A DNA stretch of 64,000 bases. It comes from G965200765 sp965200765 (GTDB taxonomy: Bacteria; Pseudomonadota; Gammaproteobacteria; Arenicellales; JAJDZL01). Every line of letters begins with the position of its first letter. Position 1 is the first letter of the stretch. The DNA is taken from the NCBI GenBank assembly GCA_965200765.1, contig OZ241380.1, positions 434,001 to 498,000 of the forward strand, given 5' to 3'. Positions 1-8,829 of this stretch are shown here, piece by piece. The notes under the pieces were generated by a model. It did no database searches, was not told the DNA's origin, and saw only the letters and a program-made list of their open reading frames with translations. A program made the position numbers and the translations under genes.

Positions 1-1560
1 GACCAAGGAACTCAAGTACCCATTGTTTGCAATAAAATCGGCGAGTATCCCGACCAGCAAAGAGCCTTGCAAATATTTGAAGCGGTGGAAGAGATACGAC
101 TACTTGCTCGCATTGAAGAAGAGCTGCCCGGGTTGGTGCGCCAAATGAAAGAAATTCGAAACCCCGGTGGAATCCGGTCAATACCAGAGCAATGGGGAGA
201 GTTTGTAGAGGCAGTCAAATCACCGACTGCACAAGTTACGGATTCGCTGCGAGTGGTTGAGCAGATTTATGGAAAGAATCTGGAAATTCCAGAACCGGCG
301 AAGTATCAAGACCGACTTGCACTTGAATGCGTACGTATGGTGGCCCAAAAAAGAGTGAACCAGGAAAAAGAGAAGTTTCAGACTCAACTTGCAATGCTTG
401 CCGAAGGAGTCGAGACCGAGGAGAATGGCACAGATGAAACAGAAGATACCCCGGTACCAAAGATAAGCATAAGTATTCCTGCAGCAGATCCATCCGGAGC
501 TTGGGAGTTGCAAATCACAATTGACAGCGAGCCGGTGGAACCACCAGCTGAAATGTCCAAGTTGGCAAGTAGCATTATGCAAGACTTTGGAGAAATTCCA
601 AACGAATACTTGGTGCCGGCAGGAGACGGAGCGTACCAATCGGGCAATGAACAACAAAAAAAGGACAATCAGAAAACATCATCTGAAAATAATATCTACT
701 ACTACAACGAGTGGGACTTTAGACGAAATCACTATCGCAAGAATTGGTGCAGTCTACGAATTCTTGACATGCATCCGTCCAAGGAACCGTTTGTAGAGAA
801 TACGCTTGTAAAGTATTCGCATTTGATCACTTCAATTCGCAGGTCGTTTGAAGCATTGCGGTGCGACGACCGCCTATTGAGAAAACAGATCAATGGCGAT
901 GACATTGATATTGATGCGGTCGTGGAAAGCTATGTTGAGTTACACAAAGGTATGGAAATGTCCAATCGATTGTTTACGCAGTCACGCCGATTGGACCGTG
1001 ATTTGGCAGTTGTCTTCATGGTTGATGTAAGTGGTTCGACCAAGGGTTGGATAAACGATGCAGAACGAGAAAGCCTCGTGTTGCTTTGTGAAGCACTGGA
1101 AATACTGCGTGACCGATATGCGATCTACGGATTTTCCGGGATGACGAGAAAACGATGCGAGTTATACCGCATCAAGACATTCAATGAACCATACAACCTG
1201 CAAGTTAAAGAAAGAATTGCAGGGATAAGGCCGCAAGACTACACGCGGATGGGGGTTATTATTCGACACCTGACCAAGATGTTGCTGGAAGTGGAAGCAA
1301 AGACCAGGCTTTTGATTACATTATCAGACGGAAAGCCTGACGATTACGATGGTTATCGTGGGGAGTACGGGATCAAAGATACGCGTCAAGCTTTGATGGA
1401 AGCGAAGCATGCAGGTATTCATCCGTTCTGCATCACGATTGACACGCAAGCACACGACTATTTGTCACAGATGTATGGACATGTGAACTACACTGTTGTG
1501 AGCGATGTTCGGAAACTGCCAGTAAAGGTGTCGGATATTTATCGAAGATTGACAACTTGA
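1..1560 (+). CDS. NorD/CbbO-type VWA-domain protein (5' end outside window)
   Basis: The reading frame is open from base 1, so the true start lies upstream and about 519 residues are visible. The C-terminal third is a von Willebrand factor A domain with a MIDAS metal site (DVSGST) and the family-typical stretch LSDGKPDDYDGY, followed by GIKDTRQAL and HPFCITID. This pattern is that of NorD (nitric oxide reductase activation) and CbbO (RuBisCO activation) proteins. These work with a MoxR-type AAA ATPase (NorQ/CbbQ) to remodel a metalloenzyme in the cytoplasm. The partner ATPase and the client would lie to the left of the window, so the client cannot be decided. The middle of the protein is charged and low in conservation. 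Downstream comes a repeat array rather than another gene of an operon. Confidence 0.8.
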   Translation, partial: DQGTQVPIVCNKIGEYPDQQRALQIFEAVEEIRLLARIEEELPGLVRQMKEIRNPGGIRSIPEQWGEFVEAVKSPTAQVTDSLRVVEQIYGKNLEIPEPAKYQDRLALECVRMVAQKRVNQEKEKFQTQLAMLAEGVETEENGTDETEDTPVPKISISIPAADPSGAWELQITIDSEPVEPPAEMSKLASSIMQDFGEIPNEYLVPAGDGAYQSGNEQQKKDNQKTSSENNIYYYNEWDFRRNHYRKNWCSLRILDMHPSKEPFVENTLVKYSHLITSIRRSFEALRCDDRLLRKQINGDDIDIDAVVESYVELHKGMEMSNRLFTQSRRLDRDLAVVFMVDVSGSTKGWINDAERESLVLLCEALEILRDRYAIYGFSGMTRKRCELYRIKTFNEPYNLQVKERIAGIRPQDYTRMGVIIRHLTKMLLEVEAKTRLLITLSDGKPDDYDGYRGEYGIKDTRQALMEAKHAGIHPFCITIDTQAHDYLSQMYGHVNYTVVSDVRKLPVKVSDIYRRLTT

Positions 1561-1670
1561 AAATCAAGTTGCGATCTGATAGTCTCTTGAGTTAGACTAA
1601 GTTGTCTTTCATACAGATCAAACCAAGTTATTTGGTACTGTATGAACCAAACCAACATGGCAAAGGCAAC

Positions 1671-1910
1671 CTTTACCATGGGCGGGTTTTATCTCCATGG
1701 TATCGCCAGCCTTTCTTATGGAAGTGCTTTTCGTCCATGACGATGGCAGACTTTCCTATGGACAGGTTTTGTTTTCATGGCATCGCCAAGCTTTCTTATG
1801 GAAGTGCTTTTCGTCCATGACGATGGCAGCCTTTCCTATGGACAGGTTTTGTTTTCATGGCATTGCCAGCCTTTCTCTTGGAAGCGGTTTTCGTCCATGA
1901 CGACGTAGGT
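1671..1910. repeat. Tandem array of six 40-bp units
   Basis: Six units start exactly 40 bases apart, at 1671, 1711, 1751, 1791, 1831 and 1871. Each begins with CTTTC or a close variant followed by TATGGA, has CATG near base 26, and ends in a form of GCATCGCCAG or GATGGCAG. Units 2 and 4 resemble each other most, as do 3 and 5, so there is also an 80-bp higher-order period. Degenerate units may flank the array on both sides (1631-1670 and 1911-1950). The array fills the gap between the VWA gene and fic. Forty is not a multiple of three, and short open frames across it shift relative to the repeat, so it is not a coding repeat. Confidence 0.85.
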
Positions 1911-2028
1911 TTTTAATGGACGGATATTGTTCCTATAATATTACTACCAGCCTTTACAGTCAGCGAGATAGTCTCGCAAAATGAAGGCAACTTAATACAC
2001 AGTTTCAGTTAAATTTGGAAGATTAACA

Positions 2029-2760
2029 ATGACTAATCAAAGATATGCGGGAATTTATGCAGACCAATCTGGAGGATACAAGGCATTTATTCCATCTCCC
2101 TTGCCTCCTGTCCCTCCTGTCGAGATTTCTGGAGAACTTCAAGAGTTGCTTTACGAAGCAACCCAATCTCTGGGTAGATTGGACGGGTCAATTTATACTT
2201 CATCCGACGCAGATAATTTTGTATCTATGTATATGCGTAAAGAAGCCGTACTTTCGAACAGGATTGAAGGAATTCAAAGTTCACTGCATGATATATTGGC
2301 TTCAGAAGCACAAATATTTCCATTGCATAGTTCTCGCCAAGATGTTGAAGAAATTACCCGATACATAGAAGCCATGAGCTATGGACTAAAATGTCTGCAG
2401 AATACCCCTGTTTCAATTCAATTAGTGTGTGAAATTCACAAGCGATTATTGCGTGAAATTCGGGATTCGCAAATTAACCCGGGTGAAATACGGAAAATTC
2501 AAAATTGGATAGGGCTAGAAGGTTGTAGTGTTTTTGAAGCAATGTTTGTTCCACCGCCGCCAGAACTGGTTGAAGAAAAACTCCACGAATTAGAACAATT
2601 TATACAAAGTGATTCTGACTTGCCGCTGTTGATAAAAATTGGTTTGATTCACGCTCAATTTGAGGCAATTCATCCATTCGTTGATGGCAATGGACGCGCA
2701 GGAAGATTGTTGATTACCTTATTACTCTGTGAACAAAAAGCCTTACTTAGTCGGCCATGA
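2029..2760 (+). pseudogene. fic: Fic family protein, N-terminal part (split by IS5-family element)
   Basis: Fic proteins transfer AMP or another nucleotide to target proteins, and many act as toxins or regulators. This fragment carries the intact catalytic motif HPFVDGNGRAGR (residues about 215-226) and, upstream, an inhibitory helix motif of the (S/T)xxxE(G/N) type (SNRIEG). It is therefore a class II Fic with its own N-terminal inhibitor. The open frame runs into the element at base 2750, and the last residues (SRP) are element-encoded. Removing the insertion rejoins this piece in frame to the right fragment (4311-4777), giving about 395 residues. The C-terminal winged-helix part is separated, so the gene is probably disrupted, though the catalytic core could still be made. 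Confidence 0.85.
2744..2749. repeat. Target-site duplication, left copy (TACTTA)
   Basis: TACTTA lies directly left of the element and is repeated at 4305-4310 directly right of it. Deleting the element plus one copy restores the fic frame exactly (A-L-L-K-P-V-L-Y-L-S across the junction). Part of the six bases could be chance, since the element's terminal base is ambiguous. Confidence 0.8.
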
Positions 2761-4304
2761 AAAACCCATTTTGGGTTGTACAACGATTTGATTTGATTGA
2801 AGAATCAATTCAAGAAAGTGCGAAAAAGCAAGCATGAAATTGCAAGGAATTGTATAATCACTGCTTGATTTCTTGCAATATCCAGGAGAAAAAAATGACC
2901 CCGCACAAGCCCAAGTCGCTGCATCAAAGTGAAATGTTTCGCATTGCCCTGGACTACGCTTGTCGGCCGGACCATCCGCTGGTAAAGCTGGCCGAGCAGA
3001 TTCCTTGGGAAATGTTCGAGAATCATTTCGGAGAACTGTATTGCCCGGACAATGGTCGTCCCGGTCTTCCGATACGAATGATGGTGGGTCTGCTGCTGCT
3101 CAAGCATACCCGCGGCTTGTCGGATGAAGAAATTGTTGAATGGTGGCTGGACAGTCCGTATGCGCAGTATTTTTGCGGTGAAACGCATTTTCAGCAGGAG
3201 TCGCAACTGGATACGAGCAGTCTGTCCCGGTTTCGCAACCGGATCGGCGAATCGGGATGCGAGCTGATCTTGAAGTCGACGGTGACCGCTGGAATGGCGA
3301 CCGGTGCGTTGAAGAAAAGCGACTTGAAGCGTGTGACGGTGGATACCACGGTGCAGGAGAAGGCGGTGACGTATCCGACCGATGCGAAATTGCTGAATCG
3401 GGTACGCGAGCGTTTGGTGAAGAAAGCACGTGCCGCGGGTTTGAAACTTCGCCAAAGCTATGTGCGAGTGGGTCCGAAGCGACTTTTCAAGGTGAATCGC
3501 TATGCGCATGCGCGTCAAATGAAGCGAATGAAGAGGGAGGTGAAGAAATTGCGCACGATTTTGGGTCGTGTGGCGCGTGATGTGGAGAGAAAGATCGACC
3601 AGATTGCGAATCCTTGTGTTCAGCAGTTGGCGGAATCGCATCTGGAGTCGGAGCTGGAGCTGGCCAAACGTGTGATGACACAAGAGAGAACCAGCAAGAA
3701 CAAGGTGTACAGTGCACATGCTCCGGAGGTGGAGTGCATCAGCAAGGGCAAGGTTCACAAGCGCTACGAATTCGGTGTGAAAGTGGGGATTGCGGTGACC
3801 AATCGAAGCAATTTCGTGCTGGGCGGTCGGGCGTTTCCGGGCAATCCGTATGATGGTCATACGCTGTCTGCCCAGCTTGACCAGGTTGAGCGTATTACTG
3901 GAACCAAGCCGGAACAAGTGTTCGTGGACCGTGGCTATCGCGGTCACGGCGTGACGGATTCACAGGTTTTCATTTCCGGTCAAAAGCGCGGCGTGAATGC
4001 ACAGCTGAAGCGTCTGCTCAAGCGACGGCAAGCGATCGAGCCGGTGATCGGGCACCTCAAGAACGACGGACTGATGGGGCGGAATTACCTGAAAGGCACC
4101 GAAGGCGACCAGATGAATGCGATGCTGAGTTGTGCGGGGCACAACATGCGCATAATCCTGAAGAAAATCAGGATTATTTGTGCCGATTTTTTGCGGCGAC
4201 TATTTTCTTGCTTCGGGCTGGAAAAAACAATGTCGTTTCTCGCTTTCCGGAGATATTGCCAATCTGCCTGAAAACTCGCTGAAACAGGGTTTTTCAGGGC
4301 CGAC
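2750..4304 (+). mobile_element. IS5-family insertion sequence, complete copy
   Basis: The element is 1555 bp with 18-bp terminal inverted repeats, GTCGGCCATGAAAAACCC at the left and its complement with one mismatch at 4287-4304. It contains a single intact transposase gene and is flanked by a TACTTA duplication inside fic. Clean ends, an intact gene and an exact duplication point to recent movement. A second, decayed copy lies at 42218-43740 and a stray end at 24684. Confidence 0.92.
2895..4271 (+). CDS. IS5-family transposase (DDE)
   Basis: The 458-residue protein has the DUF772 N-terminal domain followed by a DDE transposase core. Catalytic residues can be placed at D150 (VTVDTTV), D345 (VFVDRGYRG) and E382 (QAIEPVIGHLK). 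The start chosen is the ATG at 2895 because AGGAG lies eight to nine bases before it; an earlier in-frame start at 2850 has no ribosome site. The gene has no internal stops. Its base composition is richer in GC than fic, which it interrupts. A long minus-strand frame over 2805-3947 is its shadow. Confidence 0.93.
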   Translation: MTPHKPKSLHQSEMFRIALDYACRPDHPLVKLAEQIPWEMFENHFGELYCPDNGRPGLPIRMMVGLLLLKHTRGLSDEEIVEWWLDSPYAQYFCGETHFQQESQLDTSSLSRFRNRIGESGCELILKSTVTAGMATGALKKSDLKRVTVDTTVQEKAVTYPTDAKLLNRVRERLVKKARAAGLKLRQSYVRVGPKRLFKVNRYAHARQMKRMKREVKKLRTILGRVARDVERKIDQIANPCVQQLAESHLESELELAKRVMTQERTSKNKVYSAHAPEVECISKGKVHKRYEFGVKVGIAVTNRSNFVLGGRAFPGNPYDGHTLSAQLDQVERITGTKPEQVFVDRGYRGHGVTDSQVFISGQKRGVNAQLKRLLKRRQAIEPVIGHLKNDGLMGRNYLKGTEGDQMNAMLSCAGHNMRIILKKIRIICADFLRRLFSCFGLEKTMSFLAFRRYCQSA

Positions 4305-4777
4305 TACTTAAGCCAGTTCTGTACCTTTCCGATTTTCTAAACCGAAATCGGCAGGAATACTACGAGAAACTACAATCTGTACGAGATGCTAACACTTGGG
4401 AGAAGTGGTTGTGTTTCTTTCTGAGAGGTGTCGCAGAGGTAAGCGAGCAAGGCACCGTTACTGCAAGAAACATACTTACATTACGTAATGACCATCAGGC
4501 ACTGCTTGCGAAGCATTTGGGGCGTATTGCTGGAAATGGCCACATTGTTTTGAATCATCTTTATGCAAATCCTATTATTTCTGTCAATGACGTAAAAGAG
4601 TTACTTGGAACTACCAAACCAGCGGCCAACAACTTGGTTGGACGGATGGTTGATTGTGGTATTTTGCAAGAGTACACAAATCGCACGCGCAACCGAAAAT
4701 TCATATATCACGAATATGTTGAATTGTTTGAGTCAAAGCATGCTACAATGAAAAACGCGTTCGAGCAGTTGTCGTAG
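4305..4777 (+). pseudogene. fic: Fic family protein, C-terminal part
   Basis: Read in the frame of CTG at 4319, the sequence gives L-Y-L-S-D-F-L then a polar helix and WEKWLCFFLRGV, the standard continuation of a Fic fold after the catalytic motif. A winged-helix-like domain follows (VNDVKELLGTTKPAANNLV), typical of longer Fic proteins. The fragment has no start of its own at its beginning, so without the 5' half it is unlikely to be translated except from internal starts such as 4409. Bases 4305-4310 are the right copy of the target duplication. The gene ends 60 bases from the convergent helicase gene. Confidence 0.82.
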
Positions 4778-4837
4778 TTTTATCTGATCACTGGTTTCAT
4801 TTGTTGGATCTGAAAAGCTTGGTTACACAAATATATT

Positions 4838-6547
4838 TCAATTTGAATCAGCATTTTTGAAGGAAGCCTGCTTTAGCTTCTTCAATACGTCTTTGGTTCC
4901 AACAATTATGAGGTGAGTTCTGGCGCGAGTCATGCCAACATACACAAGTTCTGATTTTTCGATCAGAAATTCTGTAGCAATTAACACAAGAACAGAACTG
5001 TCCAGTCCCTTGAATCGGCTTACACTGTCCACCACCACTTTGTTTTCGAGCGGATGTTCACAATCCGTCGTTTCAAACGGTCCAATTTTCTTTTCGTCAA
5101 AATACTCGGGAACATCTTTAAGTTTCGGCGACAGAATCGCAATATCCGATGCTTCAATTTTTTCATCAGTTACAAGCCGATTCAATATTTGAACGACAGC
5201 TGGTTGAATCTGCTGATGAGATTCAACAGTTATCCATTCCACTTCAGTTCCTTCAGGACCGACAGACTCTATCTGAAGACCTTGATAATAATGTCGGACA
5301 ACTTTGTGAATTTTCTGTGTGTTACGCATGTTCTTGGTCAATTGAATAGGGGACAAAGAAATGCTCTTGGGCAGTTTTGCTCCAAAACTGTAGATTTTCT
5401 GATTGTTGTCGAAGAATATTCGTACACGATTGGGTCCGTCCGGGCGCATGATGCAGTCCAGTACCTCCCACCATTCGTCTCTAAAGTCCTGACCTTCATC
5501 CACTATTACTACATCGAAACGCTCGTTTGGCAATTTTTCGAACGCTTCGAGCATCACAATTGGCAAATTTTCGAAGTAATCGTCCTTTGCCATTTTTTCA
5601 AAATCGTACAGTTCTGTGAGACCAGCTTCCTTGGCCATGTGGTAGCCCAGCTGCAGAAAAGTCTTGACGGTAATGGGCAAGCTGTTTCCAAACTTTGATT
5701 TCACGGATGCCGCCAACCCGCGGTTGAAACAAACAAATAAAGTTCGTGCGCCGTTCGAGGCTTGTCGATAAGCTTCTTCAATCGCAAGAAGTGTCTTGCC
5801 GGTACCGGCAGCACCTTGTATCGCAACTTGCGAAATTTCTGAGATGTTATTCAGAATTTCAAATTGTTCTTGCGTTAACGTGTTGATTTCCCGATCGTCT
5901 TCTGACAAATAGCTGCCGAGAGGGGCTTGTAGATGAACCGGTTGGGCAAGCGACATTTCAAGGGCTTTCAGACCACGTTTGCCAAAACTGTTCCCGAATT
6001 TTTGGTTTGGCGATTTGGTGCCAAACCGTTTCACTACCCAGTTTCCGAGATTCTGTTTAAATTCGCTTGCGAAACAAAACAGTTCTAGCGGCTTGTCAGC
6101 ACCCAGATCTCTGGGCGGTTTGGTTGCATGAGGCAAAATCACACCATGTCTGGCGTGAATAAATACAGATTTCATGTATTGGGATTGTTGCAATTTTTTG
6201 ACCAGATTGTATTTTGATGTCAGGGCCTGTTTCACCGGGTCTTTGATACCATGTGTTTTTCCTTTACGGTCCTTGCTTTTCCACTGCTTTGTTTGGGGGT
6301 CATAGTCAATCTGCCCGCCCTTTACTTCCAGTGCAAGTAGTCCAAGGTCTGGGTGTGCAACTACGAAATCGCACTCGCCGTCTATTTCCTGTCCGCGTTG
6401 ATTTACTCCTATCCACGGACTTGAGTGATATACGACAAACGAATCGTCCAGTTCGTCGCGCAATTTCTCGTATACCTTGCATTCGGTACCAAGTCGCGGG
6501 TCACCGAGTACATCACGAGGTAATTTTCGGGGCCACATTATCGCCAT
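4838..6547 (-). CDS. NERD-domain nuclease fused to UvrD-like superfamily 1 helicase
   Basis: The 569-residue protein starts with a NERD (nuclease-related) domain at about residues 15-130. Its putative PD-(D/E)XK residues are D60 and the E74-V-K76 pair in LLALEVKGG. A superfamily 1 helicase follows, with Walker A GAAGTGKT (245-252), motif II VDEGQD (349-354), motif IV-like LTKNMRN, and a C-terminal UvrD-type block (SRFKGLDSSVLVLI, then GMTRARTHLIIVG). Such proteins probably process or destroy DNA or RNA ends, and several relatives sit in phage-defence islands. It stands alone here, convergent with the broken fic, so function is inferred from domains only. Cytoplasmic; no signal or membrane segment. 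Confidence 0.85.
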   Translation of the reverse strand: MAIMWPRKLPRDVLGDPRLGTECKVYEKLRDELDDSFVVYHSSPWIGVNQRGQEIDGECDFVVAHPDLGLLALEVKGGQIDYDPQTKQWKSKDRKGKTHGIKDPVKQALTSKYNLVKKLQQSQYMKSVFIHARHGVILPHATKPPRDLGADKPLELFCFASEFKQNLGNWVVKRFGTKSPNQKFGNSFGKRGLKALEMSLAQPVHLQAPLGSYLSEDDREINTLTQEQFEILNNISEISQVAIQGAAGTGKTLLAIEEAYRQASNGARTLFVCFNRGLAASVKSKFGNSLPITVKTFLQLGYHMAKEAGLTELYDFEKMAKDDYFENLPIVMLEAFEKLPNERFDVVIVDEGQDFRDEWWEVLDCIMRPDGPNRVRIFFDNNQKIYSFGAKLPKSISLSPIQLTKNMRNTQKIHKVVRHYYQGLQIESVGPEGTEVEWITVESHQQIQPAVVQILNRLVTDEKIEASDIAILSPKLKDVPEYFDEKKIGPFETTDCEHPLENKVVVDSVSRFKGLDSSVLVLIATEFLIEKSELVYVGMTRARTHLIIVGTKDVLKKLKQASFKNADSN

Positions 6548-6910
6548 GACTCTTGCGAATTCATCTGGCAGTCAGGATTGTCAACAAAAATAGTTTGTTC
6601 GCGAGGATTTGGGAAAAAATATTTTACAACAGATTTCCATTACCAATTGGAAAATCAGGCATCACTTGCACAACAGAAGTTGAGAGTTGCGGGCGAACAC
6701 GGGTCGCCTTGTATCACTAGTCCTGTCCATTGCAGAGCTGTTTGTTTTGTTCATGCCTGAAATTTCAGACTCTGCGACTTCTACCTCAAACAGGTTCTCG
6801 CTGTTCAACACCTTGAAACATATCTGAAAGATAGTTGTCGGGACAATTTCAGGTTTATAATGGAACAATCGCAATTACCACACATCTCAGAATTTTGAGG
6901 ACCGCCAAAA
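6548..6910. other. Intergenic region with possible promoter
   Basis: No gene was recognised. The right part holds a TATAAT at 6856-6861 with TTGTCG 15 bases upstream, a short spacer for a sigma-70 promoter. TTGTC-GG-GACAA (6835-6846) is a perfect short inverted repeat overlapping the -35 position and could bind a repressor of the catabolic cluster to the right. Both are suggestions only. Confidence 0.35.
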
Positions 6911-7816
6911 ATGAGACAAAGTGAAATTGATTTGCATCCGCCCAAAGTATTGAGCCGGTCAGACCGACAGTTGTATTACGACCAAGGATATCTTGCATTT
7001 TCCGGTTTGGTCGGAGAGGACTGGCTTCAACCACTTCGTGATGCTCTCTCGCAAGTCGTTGAGCAGACCAGAACGCTCAAGAAATCGACACGCAGAATTG
7101 ATATTGAAGCGAATCACAGTTTCGAGAACCCGCGATTGAGAAGAGTGGCTTATCTGGATGAATTTGATCAAGTGTTCTGGAAACTGTGTTCCGACTCTGT
7201 CATTCCGGACATTGCTGCTGACTTGCTGGGACCGAATATTCGGTTTCGCGAGTTGATGATGAATTTCAAATGGTCTGATGGCGGCGCAGAAGTGAAGTGG
7301 CATCAGGATATTGCTTTTTATCCACACACGCATTCCGGTACGCTTCAGTTTCTCCTGATGCTCGACGGTGCTACTGAGGATCAAGGTCCTTTGCAGGTGA
7401 TACCCGGGTCGCATAAAGGCAAAATTTTTCCGCACTATGATGAACAGGGGAATTGGACCGGTGCCATTTCTGATACAGATATGAAACAAATCGAGTTGAA
7501 AAATGCAATTTCAATGACTGGTCCACCAGGTACGCTTTCTGTTCACCACAGCCGAACCATACACGGGTCGGCGCGTAACTGGAGTTCGCTGGGACGCCCT
7601 GCATTTGTTTTGACATACTCGGCGGCGGATGCCATTCCTTACACGGCGCCTGCCTATCCCAGCGTAAACTATCAGGAGTTGGTCCGTGGTACACCCCCCG
7701 TTTATGCCCATCACGAAGAGATGATGGTGCCATTGCCACCCGATTGGTTCGAGGATTACACCTCGATTTTTGAACATCAGGAAAAACTTGCCGCTGAAAC
7801 CGTTTCCATGGGTTGA
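6911..7816 (+). CDS. PhyH-family Fe(II)/2-oxoglutarate dioxygenase
   Basis: The 301-residue protein has the phytanoyl-CoA dioxygenase fold. Iron ligands can be placed at H131 and D133 (WHQDIAFYPHT) and the distal H218 (SRTIHGS), with GSHKG typical of the family between them. The substrate is unknown. Ectoine hydroxylase EctD is a member of the same family, but its hallmark FxWHSDFETWH region is absent, so this is probably not EctD. It lies 13 bases before the eutB start and in the same direction as the ectoine genes. That suggests it oxidises a related small molecule or feeds this pathway. No ribosome site stronger than GGACCGCC is seen before the ATG. Confidence 0.8.
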   Translation: MRQSEIDLHPPKVLSRSDRQLYYDQGYLAFSGLVGEDWLQPLRDALSQVVEQTRTLKKSTRRIDIEANHSFENPRLRRVAYLDEFDQVFWKLCSDSVIPDIAADLLGPNIRFRELMMNFKWSDGGAEVKWHQDIAFYPHTHSGTLQFLLMLDGATEDQGPLQVIPGSHKGKIFPHYDEQGNWTGAISDTDMKQIELKNAISMTGPPGTLSVHHSRTIHGSARNWSSLGRPAFVLTYSAADAIPYTAPAYPSVNYQELVRGTPPVYAHHEEMMVPLPPDWFEDYTSIFEHQEKLAAETVSMG

Positions 7817-7829
7817 AATTAAACTGAGA

Positions 7830-8822
7830 ATGGGTGCCGACACGATACAACTCTCCGATATTGAAAAGGCTCGCGACCGTATCTCGCAATCCGTTCGATT
7901 GACACCTGCAGTCCGGTCAAGTTCACTCAATGAACTGTCAGGCGTACCGGTTTATCTGAAACTGGAGCATCATCAAATTACGGGCAGTTTCAAGGTGCGC
8001 GGTGCAACCAATGCGGTTATAAACCTCACGAAACAACAGCGTAAAAATGGCATTGTTGGATTTTCAACCGGAAATCATGGCCGCGGATTGGCATTTGCCG
8101 CACATCAAGCCGGAATTCGTTGTGTGATTTGCATGTCATCGCTGGTACCGAAAAACAAAGTTGACGAAATCAAGGCATTGGGTGCGGATGTACGAATCAT
8201 CGGCAAATCTCAGGATGAAGCGGAGGTTGCGGTTGAGCGGCTCGTGAAAGAGCAGTCAATGACACTGTTGCCGCCGTTTGATCATTTTGACATCATTTGT
8301 GGACAGGGAACGATTGGACTGGAACTTCTGGAACAGGTGCCGGAGCTGGAAACGGTTCTTGTTCCTGTTTCAGGTGGCGGTTTGGCTTGCGGAATTGCAA
8401 TTGTTGCAAAGTCACTACGCGCAGATGTGAGGGTAATTGGCATTTCGATGGAACGCGGCGCAGCGATGTATGAAAGTATCCAGGCAGGTCAGCCGACCAT
8501 GGTCGAAGAACTGCCTTCTCTGGCGGATTCTCTGGGCGGTGGTGTTGGTCTGGACAATCAATATACATTTCACCTTTTTCAAAAGTGGATTGATGATTTT
8601 GTACTGGTTTCGGAGCAAGAAATTGCTGAAGCAATTCGACATGCCTACTGGTCGGACCGTCAGATCATTGAAGGTTCCGGCGCAGTGGGGATTGCTGCAT
8701 TATTGTCTGGCAAGCTGCAACCGAAAGGCCCAACAGCAGTCATTTCAAGCGGCGGCAATATTGACATGAAGTTGCACCACAGAATTATTTCAGGAGAAAA
8801 TGTCAACTTGCTGGAGGAGTGA
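7830..8822 (+). CDS. eutB: EutB-type PLP-dependent threonine dehydratase-like enzyme
   Basis: The 330-residue protein is a fold-type II PLP enzyme. Lysine 55 in GSFKVRGA is the expected Schiff-base residue, and SGGGLACG binds the cofactor phosphate. Members in this context (EutB) act on hydroxylated ectoine-derived intermediates, working with the ornithine-cyclodeaminase-like EutC to bring hydroxyectoine into the ectoine degradation route. I chose the ATG at 7830 (MGADTIQL) because family members start there; an in-frame ATG at 7770 would overlap the dioxygenase by 47 bases. A plain threonine/serine dehydratase is the alternative, but the four following genes make the Eut assignment more likely. 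Confidence 0.82.
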   Translation: MGADTIQLSDIEKARDRISQSVRLTPAVRSSSLNELSGVPVYLKLEHHQITGSFKVRGATNAVINLTKQQRKNGIVGFSTGNHGRGLAFAAHQAGIRCVICMSSLVPKNKVDEIKALGADVRIIGKSQDEAEVAVERLVKEQSMTLLPPFDHFDIICGQGTIGLELLEQVPELETVLVPVSGGGLACGIAIVAKSLRADVRVIGISMERGAAMYESIQAGQPTMVEELPSLADSLGGGVGLDNQYTFHLFQKWIDDFVLVSEQEIAEAIRHAYWSDRQIIEGSGAVGIAALLSGKLQPKGPTAVISSGGNIDMKLHHRIISGENVNLLEE

Positions 8823-8829
8823 TCTGGAT

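Noticed and set aside
1602..1900. Two short open frames across the 40-bp repeats
   Set aside because: The period is not a multiple of three, the frames lack ribosome sites and do not give a repeated peptide in one frame.
1671..1910. CRISPR array
   Set aside because: Units are directly adjacent without spacers, and no cas genes are in the window.
2805..3947. 380-codon minus-strand open frame
   Set aside because: It lies fully opposite the IS5 transposase, has no family signal and is rich in His/Arg as expected from a reversed GC-rich gene.
6911..7816. Ectoine hydroxylase EctD
   Set aside because: The PhyH fold fits, but the characteristic EctD signature region is absent.
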